From JAHDDW01 sp964648795 (lineage in GTDB: Bacteria; Actinomycetota; Acidimicrobiia; Acidimicrobiales; SZUA-35), in contig CAZYMB010000009.1 in NCBI GenBank assembly GCA_964648795.1, positions 10,855-74,854 on the forward strand: a DNA stretch of 64,000 nt, in the 5' to 3' direction. The translations under genes were made by a program, and so were the position numbers. The notes under the pieces were generated by a model that saw only the letters and a program-made list of their open reading frames with translations, did not search any database and had not been told where the DNA came from. Positions 8,682-18,076 of this stretch are shown piece by piece (position 1 is the first letter of the stretch; each line of letters begins with the position of its first letter).

Positions 8682-9656
8682 CTAGGGGCGAGACAGGCGC
8701 TGTATATGATTTACTAAGTGAGCATGGACATCTGGCACCCGATCGGCTTCATAGTAAGGAATCTTGGGTCTAGTTGTTGTGTCATGCTTGCTGGCTCTTG
8801 GTAACGAACCACTAAGTAACAAATCGATCTCAGAGGGCAGCGTCGAGCTGTCTACCTGGATTAGTCGATTCAATCGGTCCACTACGCGCTTAAGGTCGTG
8901 TTCGGATAGCTTAAACGTCTTTACCCTGCCACCACTAAAGCCGTCTCCTAAATAACTGCTTGGACGACTACCTTTGTAACGCTCAAAAATTTCATCGACA
9001 CGCTTGTTTACTAAATCCTGCGAAACTACAAGATCAAATACGGCAATAGAAACAACTTCAAACAATTCATCGAAGGTCTGATACGCATCTACAAAATCGA
9101 GCATTTCTAGAAAGTCAAGGGCCTCTACTATCTGCTCAGCGCCATCAAGCTTTTTCACTAAAGAGCGAACAGCGCTAAGTTCAGACTCTTTGTATCTGGA
9201 GACTGCCGATGGATAGTTGGCTATAGCATGTACCTTCCGACCTCGTTTTGTCCCGTGAAACCCCGACACATTCAAAACATTTATTGAATTTGTAGGAATG
9301 TCGATTGCCATCGATCGCAGTCGATACCAAGAAACAAACACTGGGGGCTCAGTATGGTCCTGCTCCCAGCCCTTGACTCGCCTAGCTTCTAACAGAAGGT
9401 CGTCAGCCTCCCCAGCTGGTTCCACACCAAAGACTGCAGCTATACGCTGGTCTTCACTGGCATTTTCTATGGTTCCGATTTTGAAACTCTTAAGCGAATC
9501 ACGAAGCACCATCATTTGATTACGAAACGCAACTATTCTTTCGTCCGTTGACTTTTTAGTCTTGCGATCCTTTAGGAGTCCCTCAATTAAAGAGATCCAC
9601 GTGCCAATATCAGCCCGCGTCGATGCTTGTGCTGCCGCCCGCTTGTGTTCCGCCAT
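8682..9656 (-). CDS. Hypothetical protein, second gene of a two-gene unit
   Basis: A 324-residue soluble protein that I do not recognise. It has no signal peptide and no clear membrane segment. The N-terminus is basic and helical (KRAAAQASTR), the middle is rich in hydrophobic helices (about 170-215), and the C-terminal part has SSYLGDGFSGGRVKTF, then a Leu-rich helix. The start codon follows the stop of the 9657 gene directly, so the two are probably co-translated and may form a complex. The stop lies 5 bp from the end of the convergent lyase gene. Confidence 0.7.
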   Translation of the reverse strand: MAEHKRAAAQASTRADIGTWISLIEGLLKDRKTKKSTDERIVAFRNQMMVLRDSLKSFKIGTIENASEDQRIAAVFGVEPAGEADDLLLEARRVKGWEQDHTEPPVFVSWYRLRSMAIDIPTNSINVLNVSGFHGTKRGRKVHAIANYPSAVSRYKESELSAVRSLVKKLDGAEQIVEALDFLEMLDFVDAYQTFDELFEVVSIAVFDLVVSQDLVNKRVDEIFERYKGSRPSSYLGDGFSGGRVKTFKLSEHDLKRVVDRLNRLIQVDSSTLPSEIDLLLSGSLPRASKHDTTTRPKIPYYEADRVPDVHAHLVNHIQRLSRP

Positions 9657-10595
9657 CTAACGCCTCAGTAGTGTACGCAGAGCGTCACTGTACTCTGCAG
9701 GGTGAGTGATTTGAGGTGGACATTTACTTGGATACTGACTCTTTACCGGTTCTGTTTTTAGAACGAAGATTCTTGAAGCTGATGGCGGGTTCCACACTAG
9801 TAAATCCAGCATCTCAGCAATCGTTGTTTCAGTCTTAAACGCAAGAGCATCCAGGTCAGCCAAGAACTGGTCGACCAGTGGTGGCGAGACCCGAACAAAA
9901 GTCCTTACTAAGCCCTGGGTTCCTTTAGAGTTGAACAGCCTTTGGCCTTCACCTTTAAACCAGAGGCCCTGTATCTTCTTACGAATAATTCCAGAAGCAA
10001 ATACTTTTTGCATCACGTCAACCCTGGTCATCTCCAACACGACGTCACGCTCTTCTGCAAACCCACCAAATTCCAACCATCCAAGAAGTTCTAAAGCATC
10101 GACCAACACTTCCATGTGGTCAATACTGAACGGCTCATACTCAACAAGCTCGCCGAGGGCAAGGATCTCGGCATGCTCAGACATCATCAAGCCCAAGTTC
10201 TTTGACGCTTTATGCACCAAATGTGTATGTTGACTAGTCCAGTTCATTTCAGAATTGACCGACATGTACTCGTAGTAACCGTTGTCAATCATCTCAGCCA
10301 CTTTTGTTGCAGCGGGTGCAAATGCATTCGCATTGGCAGTGCGGATGACATCTCCAACATTTTCTTTCACAAGGCCACGTGCTTTTAAACCAAAGAGAGC
10401 AGAAAACAAACCCACTTCAGACTCCAAAGCTTCGATAACACCTTCAGCAGCGTGATACAGATCAGACAGTGCGAGGTGAAAGTCATAAGCATAAGACCCG
10501 ACTGTGGCAACTTCGCTGACTTCTAGTACTTGCTCCAGATCGGTACGAACACCCCTAAGTTGCACAAGTCTTTCTGTTTTGTCTTCGTCAATCAT
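9657..10595 (-). CDS. Hypothetical protein, first gene of a two-gene unit
   Basis: A 312-residue acidic, mostly helical soluble protein with no motif I can assign. The N-terminal 60 residues look coiled (VQLRGVRTDLEQVLEVSE). A segment around residues 118-140 has several His (SQHTHLVHKASKN). It ends in a basic tail. It follows lepA on the same strand by 19 bp, so lepA-9657-8682 may be one transcript. No homology to the 17501/18073 pair is obvious. Base use is like the neighbours, so there is no sign of recent transfer. Confidence 0.7.
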   Translation of the reverse strand: MIDEDKTERLVQLRGVRTDLEQVLEVSEVATVGSYAYDFHLALSDLYHAAEGVIEALESEVGLFSALFGLKARGLVKENVGDVIRTANANAFAPAATKVAEMIDNGYYEYMSVNSEMNWTSQHTHLVHKASKNLGLMMSEHAEILALGELVEYEPFSIDHMEVLVDALELLGWLEFGGFAEERDVVLEMTRVDVMQKVFASGIIRKKIQGLWFKGEGQRLFNSKGTQGLVRTFVRVSPPLVDQFLADLDALAFKTETTIAEMLDLLVWNPPSASRIFVLKTEPVKSQYPSKCPPQITHPAEYSDALRTLLRR

Positions 10596-10614
10596 GTCCG
10601 CCTCGGATCCGCCT

Positions 10615-12405
10615 CTAGTCGTCGAGCTTAAGCGCTCGTATGAAAGTATCGGGCGGTATATCCACCTTACCGATGCTCTTCATACGCTTTTTACCCGCTT
10701 TTTGCTTCTTTAACAGCTTAGCCTTACGAGTAATATCTCCACCGTAAAGCTTCTCGGTCACATCTTTACGGAACGCTCGCACGGTCTCTCTAGCAATGAT
10801 TTTGCCGCCAATCGCCGCCTGAATAGGCACCTCAAATTGCTGACGAGGAATAATCTCTTTGAGCTTCTCGGTGATTCGTCTTCCGTATTCGAACGCATTG
10901 TCTTTGTGCACAACGCTAGAGAAAGCATCGACTCGCTCGGAGTTAAACAAGATATCGACCTTTACTAGGTCGCCCTTTTCGTAGCCTGCTTGTTCATAGT
11001 CCAAACTTGCATAACCTTGGCTTCGGCTCTTTAGCTGGTCAAAGAAGTCAACTACTACTTCAGCCAACGGCAGCGTGTAGACAATTTCGATTCTTTCTGG
11101 CGAAATAAACTCGATCTTTTCTTGACGACCACGTCGCTTTTCGCACAACTCGATGAGTGTTCCCATGTATTCAGATGGGGCAATCATCGATGCTTTCATA
11201 TAGGGCTCACGAATCTCGTCCCACTCGCCTGCTGACGGCAACTCGCTTGGGTTGTCGATGGTTTTATCTTCGCCTGAAGCCATTGTGATTTCATACTCAA
11301 CCGATGGACTAGTAGCAATTAGGTTCAGGTTGAATTCTCGCAACAGGCGTTCTCTAATAATCTCCATGTGGAGTAGCCCCAAGAAGCCGCAACGAAAACC
11401 GAAGCCCAGAGCGTTTGATGTTTCTGGCTCGAATGAGAAACTCGAATCGTCCAAACGCAATTTGTTTAAAGCGTCACGAAAGTCTTCGTAGTCGTCACCC
11501 TCAACCGGATACAGACCGCAGAAGACCATTGGCTGCGGCTCCCGATATCCGTCAAGCACGGCTTCCGCTGGTTTAGCCGATGTAGTAACTGTCTCACCAG
11601 ATCGAGCTTCGCCCACATCTTTAATGCCGGCAATTAGGTAACCCACTTCCCCAGGGCCCATTTGTTTGGCTGGAGCGTTAGAAGGCACACGACTGCCGAT
11701 TTCATCAGCCTCGTAAGAAACGCCGGCCTGCATGAACTCGAGCTTCTCGCCTTGATTCATCACACCGTTAACAACACGAATACTTGAGACAACCCCACGG
11801 TAGGTGTCAAAGTGCGAGTCAAAGATTAGAGCCTGCAGTGGTTCGTCAGCGTTTCCTTCGGGAGGTGAGACTCGTTCGATAACGGCTTTCAATAAGTCTT
11901 CGACGCCTTCACCTGTCTTAGCCGATATTGGGAGAATGTCCTCTGCCGGAATGGCCAATATGTTTTCAATCTCAGTGGCATAACGGTCAGGGTCTGCTGC
12001 TGGAAGGTCGATTTTGTTTAATGCTGCAACAATGTCCAAGTCATTATCTAAAGCTAGATACATATTCGCCAGAGTCTGAGCTTCGATACCTTGCGAAGCA
12101 TCAACTACAAGGATTACACCCTCACACGCCGCCAGCGATCTAGAAACTTCGTAGCCGAAGTCAACGTGGCCGGGAGTATCAATAAGGTTGATTACATAGC
12201 CGTTGTATTCGAGCTTGACCGACTGCAATTTAATAGTAATGCCACGCTCACGCTCAAGATCCATTGAATCGAGGTACTGTTCCCGCATCTCACGAGCCTC
12301 AACGGCACCACAAATCTCGAGCAAACGGTCAGCCAAAGTGGACTTACCATGGTCGATATGGGCGATAATCGCAATATTTCGTATCTTGGACTGATCTATG
12401 GCCAT
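10615..12405 (-). CDS. lepA: Elongation factor 4 (LepA)
   Basis: A ribosome-associated GTPase of about 597 residues that acts in translation and ribosome biogenesis. The G domain shows AHIDHGKST (G1), the RGITIK switch, DTPGHVDF (G3) and NKIDLP (G4). EF-G-like domains II, III and V and the LepA-specific C-terminal domain follow, with GGDITRKAKLLKKQKAGK near the end. Full length. I placed the start at the ATG at 12403-12405; a GTG two codons upstream (12411) is also in frame. It is divergent from rpsT with a 107-bp shared upstream region, an arrangement known in other actinobacteria. Confidence 0.96.
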   Translation of the reverse strand: MAIDQSKIRNIAIIAHIDHGKSTLADRLLEICGAVEAREMREQYLDSMDLERERGITIKLQSVKLEYNGYVINLIDTPGHVDFGYEVSRSLAACEGVILVVDASQGIEAQTLANMYLALDNDLDIVAALNKIDLPAADPDRYATEIENILAIPAEDILPISAKTGEGVEDLLKAVIERVSPPEGNADEPLQALIFDSHFDTYRGVVSSIRVVNGVMNQGEKLEFMQAGVSYEADEIGSRVPSNAPAKQMGPGEVGYLIAGIKDVGEARSGETVTTSAKPAEAVLDGYREPQPMVFCGLYPVEGDDYEDFRDALNKLRLDDSSFSFEPETSNALGFGFRCGFLGLLHMEIIRERLLREFNLNLIATSPSVEYEITMASGEDKTIDNPSELPSAGEWDEIREPYMKASMIAPSEYMGTLIELCEKRRGRQEKIEFISPERIEIVYTLPLAEVVVDFFDQLKSRSQGYASLDYEQAGYEKGDLVKVDILFNSERVDAFSSVVHKDNAFEYGRRITEKLKEIIPRQQFEVPIQAAIGGKIIARETVRAFRKDVTEKLYGGDITRKAKLLKKQKAGKKRMKSIGKVDIPPDTFIRALKLDD

Positions 12406-12512
12406 GGGCACCCATCTAGCGTAATGGCCCAGGATAGCGGCTAGCGGTTGGTACCCCGCATAATTACAGCTAGCCTAAAGGGTCGATTCAGATCTATATA
12501 AGAGGTAAGCCT

Positions 12513-12767
12513 GTGGCTAACATCAAGAGCCAAATTAAGAGAAACAAAACCAACGAGAAGCGTCGTCTTCGCAATAAGTCGGTTCGTTCTAAAATGCTTA
12601 CCCTCGAGAAGCTTGCTGTTGAGTCAGCTGGAACTGATACAGCAGACGCAAGCATGCGTGACGCTATCTCTGCAATCGACAAAGCAGCTCAGCGCAACGT
12701 TCTTCATAACAATGCTGCAGCCCGTCGCAAGAGCCGGCTAATCAAAAAAGCTGCTGCCGCAAGCTAA
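12513..12767 (+). CDS. rpsT: 30S ribosomal protein S20
   Basis: An 84-residue bS20, a helical protein that binds 16S rRNA. It begins MANIKSQIKRNKTNEKRR, the family hallmark, and is Lys/Arg/Ala-rich throughout. The start codon is GTG at 12513, preceded by AAGAGGTAA as ribosome-binding site. It sits between divergent lepA and convergent holA, the usual actinobacterial position. Confidence 0.97.
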   Translation: MANIKSQIKRNKTNEKRRLRNKSVRSKMLTLEKLAVESAGTDTADASMRDAISAIDKAAQRNVLHNNAAARRKSRLIKKAAAAS

Positions 12768-12813
12768 CTAGCTTCAACGTAACCTAATGTAGTCTTTCCG
12801 GCTCTAGGGCATC

Positions 12814-12900
12814 ATGAATAGCACTTTGATATTTGGCTTACTGGCTGGAGCATTTAACGTTGGAGCATCGTTTTTCTATGTCCAAGAAGCTAGATCTTAG
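12814..12900 (+). CDS. Possible 28-residue hydrophobic peptide
   Basis: A short ATG-TAG frame between rpsT and the convergent holA 3' end, overlapping holA by 11 bp. The peptide has one hydrophobic stretch (LIFGLLAGAFNVGASFF), which could span a membrane once. There is no Shine-Dalgarno sequence. It may be chance; there is no independent support. Confidence 0.2.
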   Translation: MNSTLIFGLLAGAFNVGASFFYVQEARS

Positions 12901-13900
12901 AGTTGTGAGCCAGCCGGGCTACTAGCAACTCTGAGACTGTTTCAGCCGGCAATGCGGTAGCTCCACGCAAGTCGACGTCTGCTTGAGCTAGAAGAGTTAC
13001 TGCTTTCTTTATTCGGGCCGACCCAAGACGTTTACTTAGCGCAAGAGCTTTCTTGGCTGGAAACGTTGAGCCTTTCATGCCGAGCAAATCAGCAGCCTGT
13101 CGCTCCCCCATTACGTTTGCACCATCAAGTGCAAGAGCCTTTTGGTAATGACCGTGCAGAATAGCCATAACTGAAAGCGAGTGGCGCTCGCCACCTTGCA
13201 GCATGCGGTGCAAGGTCTCAATCGAGCCCTTAATGTTTCCCGAATCTATTGCATCGGTCAAATCCCATGGCGGCACATCTGATGGGCTCGGTAGATACGG
13301 TTTAACATCTTGAACCGAGACACGGTGGCCTTCACCAAACGTCGAGGTTAATACATCTACTAACGCTTGTAGTTGCCCCACATCGTCGCCAATTGTGTCT
13401 TCGACCAGAGCTCTAGCATCTCGGTCAAGGTTAACACCTGACATATCGAGCTTTTCTTTGAGTAACGTCTTGCGAGCCTTGCCAGACGGAGCAGCATTAA
13501 TTACCTGAGCCCCCGACTCGGTGAGAGCATCTTTGAGAACTTTAGGGATAGCGGCTAAGCGTTGCTTCGAACCGGTTGGCTTCTCCCAAACTAAAACCAT
13601 GTCAACAGGACCGAGATCTGACGAAAGTACTCGAGCTAGAGGTTCTACATCGGCTTTGCGACTAAACATCGCCAAGTGACGCCCCACTACGACTCTACGT
13701 TCTGTTAAGAAAGGAGGCGTCTGAGCGGCTACTACTAGAGGTCCGATATCTGGAGTTTCGTCTTCGGCCAAGAATTGGGCTTCGGTAAGCTCTTCAACCA
13801 TCAGCGATGCGTCGCCAGCACCCACCAGTGCCTTTACTTGCGCCTGGACTTCTTGGCCAACAAGCGCCGAATCATCACCTTGAACAACAACAATACTCAT
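12890..13900 (-). CDS. holA: DNA polymerase III subunit delta
   Basis: A 336-residue clamp-loader subunit that opens the beta sliding clamp. It has the divergent AAA+-like domain with QTPPFLTERRVVV near residues 60-80, DVPPWDLTDAIDSGN in the middle and a C-terminal helical collar. Length and order match actinobacterial HolA. It lies convergent to rpsT and downstream of a small unknown gene (13962). The comEC-holA-rpsT-lepA neighbourhood is widely conserved and supports the call. Confidence 0.9.
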   Translation of the reverse strand: MSIVVVQGDDSALVGQEVQAQVKALVGAGDASLMVEELTEAQFLAEDETPDIGPLVVAAQTPPFLTERRVVVGRHLAMFSRKADVEPLARVLSSDLGPVDMVLVWEKPTGSKQRLAAIPKVLKDALTESGAQVINAAPSGKARKTLLKEKLDMSGVNLDRDARALVEDTIGDDVGQLQALVDVLTSTFGEGHRVSVQDVKPYLPSPSDVPPWDLTDAIDSGNIKGSIETLHRMLQGGERHSLSVMAILHGHYQKALALDGANVMGERQAADLLGMKGSTFPAKKALALSKRLGSARIKKAVTLLAQADVDLRGATALPAETVSELLVARLAHNSKI

Positions 13901-13961
13901 TAGGACATAGATACTAGCTCAACAAACATCTAGCCCATATTGAATAACAGGCCAAAACTGC

Positions 13962-14357
13962 CTAGTCCTGGCCGCTAACCGCCATGAACCGGTTTAACTC
14001 CACCAGACGTCTCGAATTCTTCGCATGTTCTAGCGATGTACGCAGAATTCTCGCTCCGTTCTGAAGTTGACTTGTTTGGTAGTGGACTAGCTCCACTACG
14101 TCCCAGGAGCGGTCATAGTCTCCGACCGGATAGCTCAGTGTTTCTAGTTCGATGCTAGAAAGTAGCGGAACGTCAAAGCTTGCCTTTAGTTCGCCTAGCA
14201 AACTCGACTCAACTGCCACTACATCCACGCCGTTATCGAACAGCTCAGAAAGTTCATCGCCAGCTTCTGCCACGTTCTGGGCTTCAACGATCCCAACCAG
14301 CACGACCTGATAATCAAGATGAAAGCGAAAGTCTCCAACTTCTAAAAGATCATTCAT
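13962..14357 (-). CDS. Hypothetical protein upstream of holA
   Basis: A 131-residue acidic soluble protein that I do not recognise. It has an alpha/beta-looking N-terminus (FHLDYQVVLVGIVEAQN) followed by AGDELSELFDNGVDVVAVE, which could be a response-regulator-like or Rossmann-like half. It ends in a helical segment. It is on the holA strand with a 61-bp gap and divergent from the acetyltransferase at 14416. A frame on the opposite strand (14180-14419) is not plausible as protein. Confidence 0.55.
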   Translation of the reverse strand: MNDLLEVGDFRFHLDYQVVLVGIVEAQNVAEAGDELSELFDNGVDVVAVESSLLGELKASFDVPLLSSIELETLSYPVGDYDRSWDVVELVHYQTSQLQNGARILRTSLEHAKNSRRLVELNRFMAVSGQD

Positions 14358-14415
14358 TGAGGGCTCCCACTAACTTCTCTCAGCCTAGTCATAGAAGTGT
14401 TATATTCATAGACAC

Positions 14416-14886
14416 ATGAGTAGTCAATCAATAAGAGTTCACCTTGTCACAAAAGACCATGACTTTGAAACACTTGCATCTTCAATCGATACAGCCACCT
14501 GGGATGACCTAAACGAAATTAACGTTGGCGATTACACAGCAAGCTCACTACAGAACTTTGTCGAGCAACCACGAACGTTTCTTGTTATCGCTGAGATCGA
14601 CAACGAATTTGTTGGGCTCGCAAGTGGATCCGTAATGCTGCATCCACACAAAACTGGTCAATGGCTCTATGTTGATGAGTTAGATATTGCCGTTAACTTC
14701 AGACGCCAAAGCGTAGGCACAGCAATCATGGATTTCTTAGATAGCTATGCCCGAGAACTAGGGTGTTACGAACTAGCCCTCGGAGCTGACACCCCTAATG
14801 AGGGAGCTAACGGTCTCTACAAGTCTCGCAAGCCGGATGAAATCGAACCCGCAAACTGGTATTGCTACCAACTCAACAAAGACTAG
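14416..14886 (+). CDS. GNAT family N-acetyltransferase
   Basis: A 156-residue acetyl-CoA-dependent acyltransferase of the GNAT fold. Motif A is at VDELDIAVNFRRQSVGTAIMDFL, where the usual R/Q-x-x-G-x-G/A is represented by RRQSVGTA. The C-terminal ELALGADTPNEGANGLYKS matches motif B. The substrate is unknown. TATATT lies 14-19 bp before the ATG and may be the -10, giving a short leader. The end overlaps the 3' end of comEC by 4 bp (convergent). Confidence 0.8.
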   Translation: MSSQSIRVHLVTKDHDFETLASSIDTATWDDLNEINVGDYTASSLQNFVEQPRTFLVIAEIDNEFVGLASGSVMLHPHKTGQWLYVDELDIAVNFRRQSVGTAIMDFLDSYARELGCYELALGADTPNEGANGLYKSRKPDEIEPANWYCYQLNKD

Positions 14887-16691
14887 GCTGCCTCAGTTAC
14901 GACATTCGATACGCCATCCAGCACTAACTTCGAATCTTCTTCGACTACCCTCAGCGCACCTACATCTAACGGAGCTATAACTCTTCTGGCTCCAGGAATT
15001 GAATGCTGGCTCGGGGCTAGCACTACTTCGGCGTCGACCAAAACCTGTATGGCCTGTAATTGCTCGCCGACCAGACGACTACCGCTTTGCGAAACCACAA
15101 TGTCAGCCTCGACATTATTTGAAGTGAACCAAGACACATCAGCTCTTGTGACTGCTTCACTGACCCACAAAACGTTGCCAGCTTCAGCCTCGTAAAGTGC
15201 AAACGAGTCAGGCATTTGCGACCTCGATGCAATTCCCATGACAGTCATTAACGCCACACCTAAGCCGACGACAACAATACTTCGAGCCAGCTTATTGGAT
15301 TGCGCGGCCTTGATAAAGCCAACTAAGCCAATAAGACCAAACCACAGACTCAAGCTTCTAAACCCCAGACTGAACTCTGCCACGAACTGGAGGTAGTCAA
15401 CCCCTAGGTTTAAAATCGGAGCCACTAAACCTATAAGACCATCTGGCAAAATCAGAGCCAACAGGCTTGCCGCCACGCCCACTGCCATTATCAGGCCGGC
15501 CATCCAACCCGCAGCTAGATTCGCCGGAAACGATACAACAGATGCTGATCCAAAGTACAGAGCAATTAATGGGGCAACAGCCAATTGTGCTCCAGTGGTA
15601 ACTGCTAGTGCTTCTGAGATAGAACGAGCCACACGAGACTTAGTTTCTATTCTTAGCGCTGGCGAGATCAACAAAATGCCGAGCGAAGCTAGAACCGAGA
15701 GCTGAAAGCCAATTGACAAACTCAAAAACGGGTCAATAAACAACAAGAATACGACAGCAAGACTCAGGGCATTTAGGCCACTGGTTTTTCGTCCAGTCAG
15801 TGTCGCCCACAAACTAATCGATGTCATGGTTATTGCACGCAACACCGAGGGCTCTAAACGAGTAACCAAAGCGAATACGACCAAAGCAAGCACCGCCAAG
15901 GCTGTTCGGGAACGTAATGGCAGCATCCGCAATACAGGGCGAAGAATTAGTAATACAAACGCCACATTCTGACCAGACACAGCAAGCAGATGAGTTAACC
16001 CAGAAGCAGCAAACGTTGAGCGTTCAGATAATGACTGTTCTGAATCATCTCCAACAACTAGCCCATTAAACAGTGCTTGATTGTCGAAGTTCAGTGTTTG
16101 AGCAACACGCTCTACCTGAGCTCGCAGCAACTGCGGTACCACCTGCAACCCAGCTACACCTTCGACATTGCCGACATCACTAGCCTTTAGTTGTCCTTCA
16201 ATATGGCTTGCTTTGCGAAAACTGGTCTTTTCACGTGGACCCAACTTTCCTTCGACTCGCACCTGATCGCCAACTTGGTTTCTGAATAAGTCCCACGCTG
16301 CCTGGCCGTTAGCTGTCACCTCGACCCTTGAACCTGTGTGACTTCCATCGAGCAACTTGACTGTCAGCCTTGCGCCAGCAATCCCAACTGACTCTGGCTC
16401 CGACGCAACCTCGACCAAACCCGAGTAACCACCACTAGATACTTGCTGATACTCTGCTACTTCAATAGCGCTACGAACTCCTAGCGCTAGCACACATAAA
16501 ACTGCCACTAAAGCGAACTTCTTAAATTTGGCTGCGAATGCGATTAACAAAACGAGCAATAATAGCAACCAGGTTTCGGGCCTTGGCAAGCTTTGAAGCG
16601 AACTAACTAATGCTGTAGCGGTAAAGCAACTAACTGCCAGCGCTAGGAGTTTTGTTTCGCTTGGCCCGTTAGTTGAAGACCAGGTCGTCAC
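14883..16691 (-). CDS. comEC: ComEC/Rec2 family competence channel protein lacking the nuclease-like domain
   Basis: A 602-residue polytopic membrane protein of the ComEC family, the channel that passes single-stranded DNA across the membrane in transformation. An N-terminal DUF4131-like OB region (about 60-180) is followed by the Competence domain with LTHLLAVSGQNVAFVLLIL and RSRTALAVLALVVFALVTRLEP. After the last membrane helices there are only about 110 residues with no HxHxDH metallo-beta-lactamase motif, unlike the 750-residue form of Bacillus. Comparable short forms exist in actinobacteria. It overlaps comEA by 23 bp. Confidence 0.9.
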   Translation of the reverse strand: MTTWSSTNGPSETKLLALAVSCFTATALVSSLQSLPRPETWLLLLLVLLIAFAAKFKKFALVAVLCVLALGVRSAIEVAEYQQVSSGGYSGLVEVASEPESVGIAGARLTVKLLDGSHTGSRVEVTANGQAAWDLFRNQVGDQVRVEGKLGPREKTSFRKASHIEGQLKASDVGNVEGVAGLQVVPQLLRAQVERVAQTLNFDNQALFNGLVVGDDSEQSLSERSTFAASGLTHLLAVSGQNVAFVLLILRPVLRMLPLRSRTALAVLALVVFALVTRLEPSVLRAITMTSISLWATLTGRKTSGLNALSLAVVFLLFIDPFLSLSIGFQLSVLASLGILLISPALRIETKSRVARSISEALAVTTGAQLAVAPLIALYFGSASVVSFPANLAAGWMAGLIMAVGVAASLLALILPDGLIGLVAPILNLGVDYLQFVAEFSLGFRSLSLWFGLIGLVGFIKAAQSNKLARSIVVVGLGVALMTVMGIASRSQMPDSFALYEAEAGNVLWVSEAVTRADVSWFTSNNVEADIVVSQSGSRLVGEQLQAIQVLVDAEVVLAPSQHSIPGARRVIAPLDVGALRVVEEDSKLVLDGVSNVVTEAA

Positions 16692-17469
16692 GGAACTTCT
16701 CTAACTTTGCTTCGCCAATTCCTGAGACACCGAGTAAATCATCTGGCGTCGAGAATGTTGTGGTTTCTCGTTCGTCGATGATTGCTTGGGCCAATGCTGG
16801 CCCTATGCCATTTAAAACTTGCAACCCGGCGAGCGTTGCGGTGTTGGGGTCAACGATCTGAGGCAACGTCGAGCTAGCTTGAGTATCTTCTCCCCTGGCC
16901 GGCGCATAAATCGGGTTGGTAGTTACTTGCGGGGCTGTAGAACTGGCGTTCTGCAAAGAGGCCTCTTCGGCTATTTCATTGTCCGAACTTTGCCTAGACG
17001 TTACCGTTGGTCGGGATGGAACGAACACTTGTGTCCCATCCACCAATGGAGCAGCCAAATTGAGTGCCGATGTATCAGCATCATCAGTTATGCCGCCAAC
17101 AAGCTTCAGTGCATCTATAACTCTTGCTCCAGGTTCGACTTCCACCACGCCTGGACCATTAACCTCACCAGCCACATGAACAGAGAACGCGTCGAGTTCG
17201 GCGACTGTAGTTTCGACAGAAGCTGCGGTTGATATTTGTGGGATTTGATCGTCAATACTTTGCGACGCCTGCAGCCATGGAAGCCGAAAACCAAACATGA
17301 CAATTACAGAGGCAAGACTTATTCCGATAGCTGCCTTGACCCAGCCCGGAAGCAGAACAAGCTTGTCAATTAGGCGAGCAATGCGTTCTTCGATACCAAC
17401 TGGTTGGGCTTGCTGGCCTAGTAACGGGTCTAGGGGTTCAACGATGATGGGTATTTCTTGAGTGTCCAC
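16669..17469 (-). CDS. comEA: ComEA family DNA-binding protein
   Basis: A 266-residue membrane-anchored receptor for DNA in competence. The cytosolic N-terminus of about 45 residues is followed by one membrane helix (AAIGISLASVIVMFGF). An SLBB-like domain comes next (VHVAGEVNGPGVVEVEPG), then a Ser/Thr-rich linker and a C-terminal helix-hairpin-helix pair (LQVLNGIGPALAQAIIDER and LLGVSGIGEAKLEKF). The start codon is GTG at 17469. The gene overlaps comEC, so the two are coupled. Confidence 0.92.
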   Translation of the reverse strand: MDTQEIPIIVEPLDPLLGQQAQPVGIEERIARLIDKLVLLPGWVKAAIGISLASVIVMFGFRLPWLQASQSIDDQIPQISTAASVETTVAELDAFSVHVAGEVNGPGVVEVEPGARVIDALKLVGGITDDADTSALNLAAPLVDGTQVFVPSRPTVTSRQSSDNEIAEEASLQNASSTAPQVTTNPIYAPARGEDTQASSTLPQIVDPNTATLAGLQVLNGIGPALAQAIIDERETTTFSTPDDLLGVSGIGEAKLEKFRDDLVFN

Positions 17470-17500
17470 ATATTTCTATGCGGCGACCCGACAAATGATG

Positions 17501-18076
17501 TCACATGTTCGGCGGACGCCGGAACATACCAGCCACTCTGCTAGCAAGACCGCCCGTGAAGGAACCGGACAGAGGAGCTGTAGTTTTTGCCAATGCTTCA
17601 AGGGTTTTAACGCTCTCAACGATGAGGATGAGCAGATAGCGATCAGCATCGGGATTGTAAGCGCTCGAAGATACCGTCTCAATGTCACCTTCATCGATTT
17701 GAGTCCACGAGGCCGCTGGCTCAGAACCGTCGACACTCTCTGCAAACTCCACATTTGTGGTCATGAGCTGCTCTGCGGTCAGCTCCGACAGACCCAAATT
17801 TAGTTGATTGAGAATATGCTGCGCAGAAAAATCGTCCAAACCGGTCAACTCGCTATTACTGGCTTCGATGTAGTTCATAACCGCCATTGCATCAGCACCT
17901 CGGGTTCTTTGCAGTAGCCCATGCACCTGGGCCTCCCACACACCGTCCCGCTTCTCAAAAAGATCAGGCGGATTGTTCAAGATAGCTGTAGCAAGTGCAC
18001 CTATTTCCAAAAAGCGCCTAACTTCCTTAGGATCAGCACCACGTGGAGCCGACCTACCAAACCGATCCACCATCAC
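17501..18076 (-). CDS. Hypothetical protein, second of an overlapping pair
   Basis: A 191-residue soluble protein without recognisable family. It is mostly helical, with a polar acidic middle and a C-terminal hydrophobic helix (YLLILIVESVKTLEALAK) that could be amphipathic rather than membrane-spanning. The start overlaps the stop of the 18073 gene by 4 bp (ATGA), implying coupled translation. It lies 31 bp upstream of comEA on the same strand, so it may share the comEA-comEC transcript. Confidence 0.65.
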   Translation of the reverse strand: MMVDRFGRSAPRGADPKEVRRFLEIGALATAILNNPPDLFEKRDGVWEAQVHGLLQRTRGADAMAVMNYIEASNSELTGLDDFSAQHILNQLNLGLSELTAEQLMTTNVEFAESVDGSEPAASWTQIDEGDIETVSSSAYNPDADRYLLILIVESVKTLEALAKTTAPLSGSFTGGLASRVAGMFRRPPNM

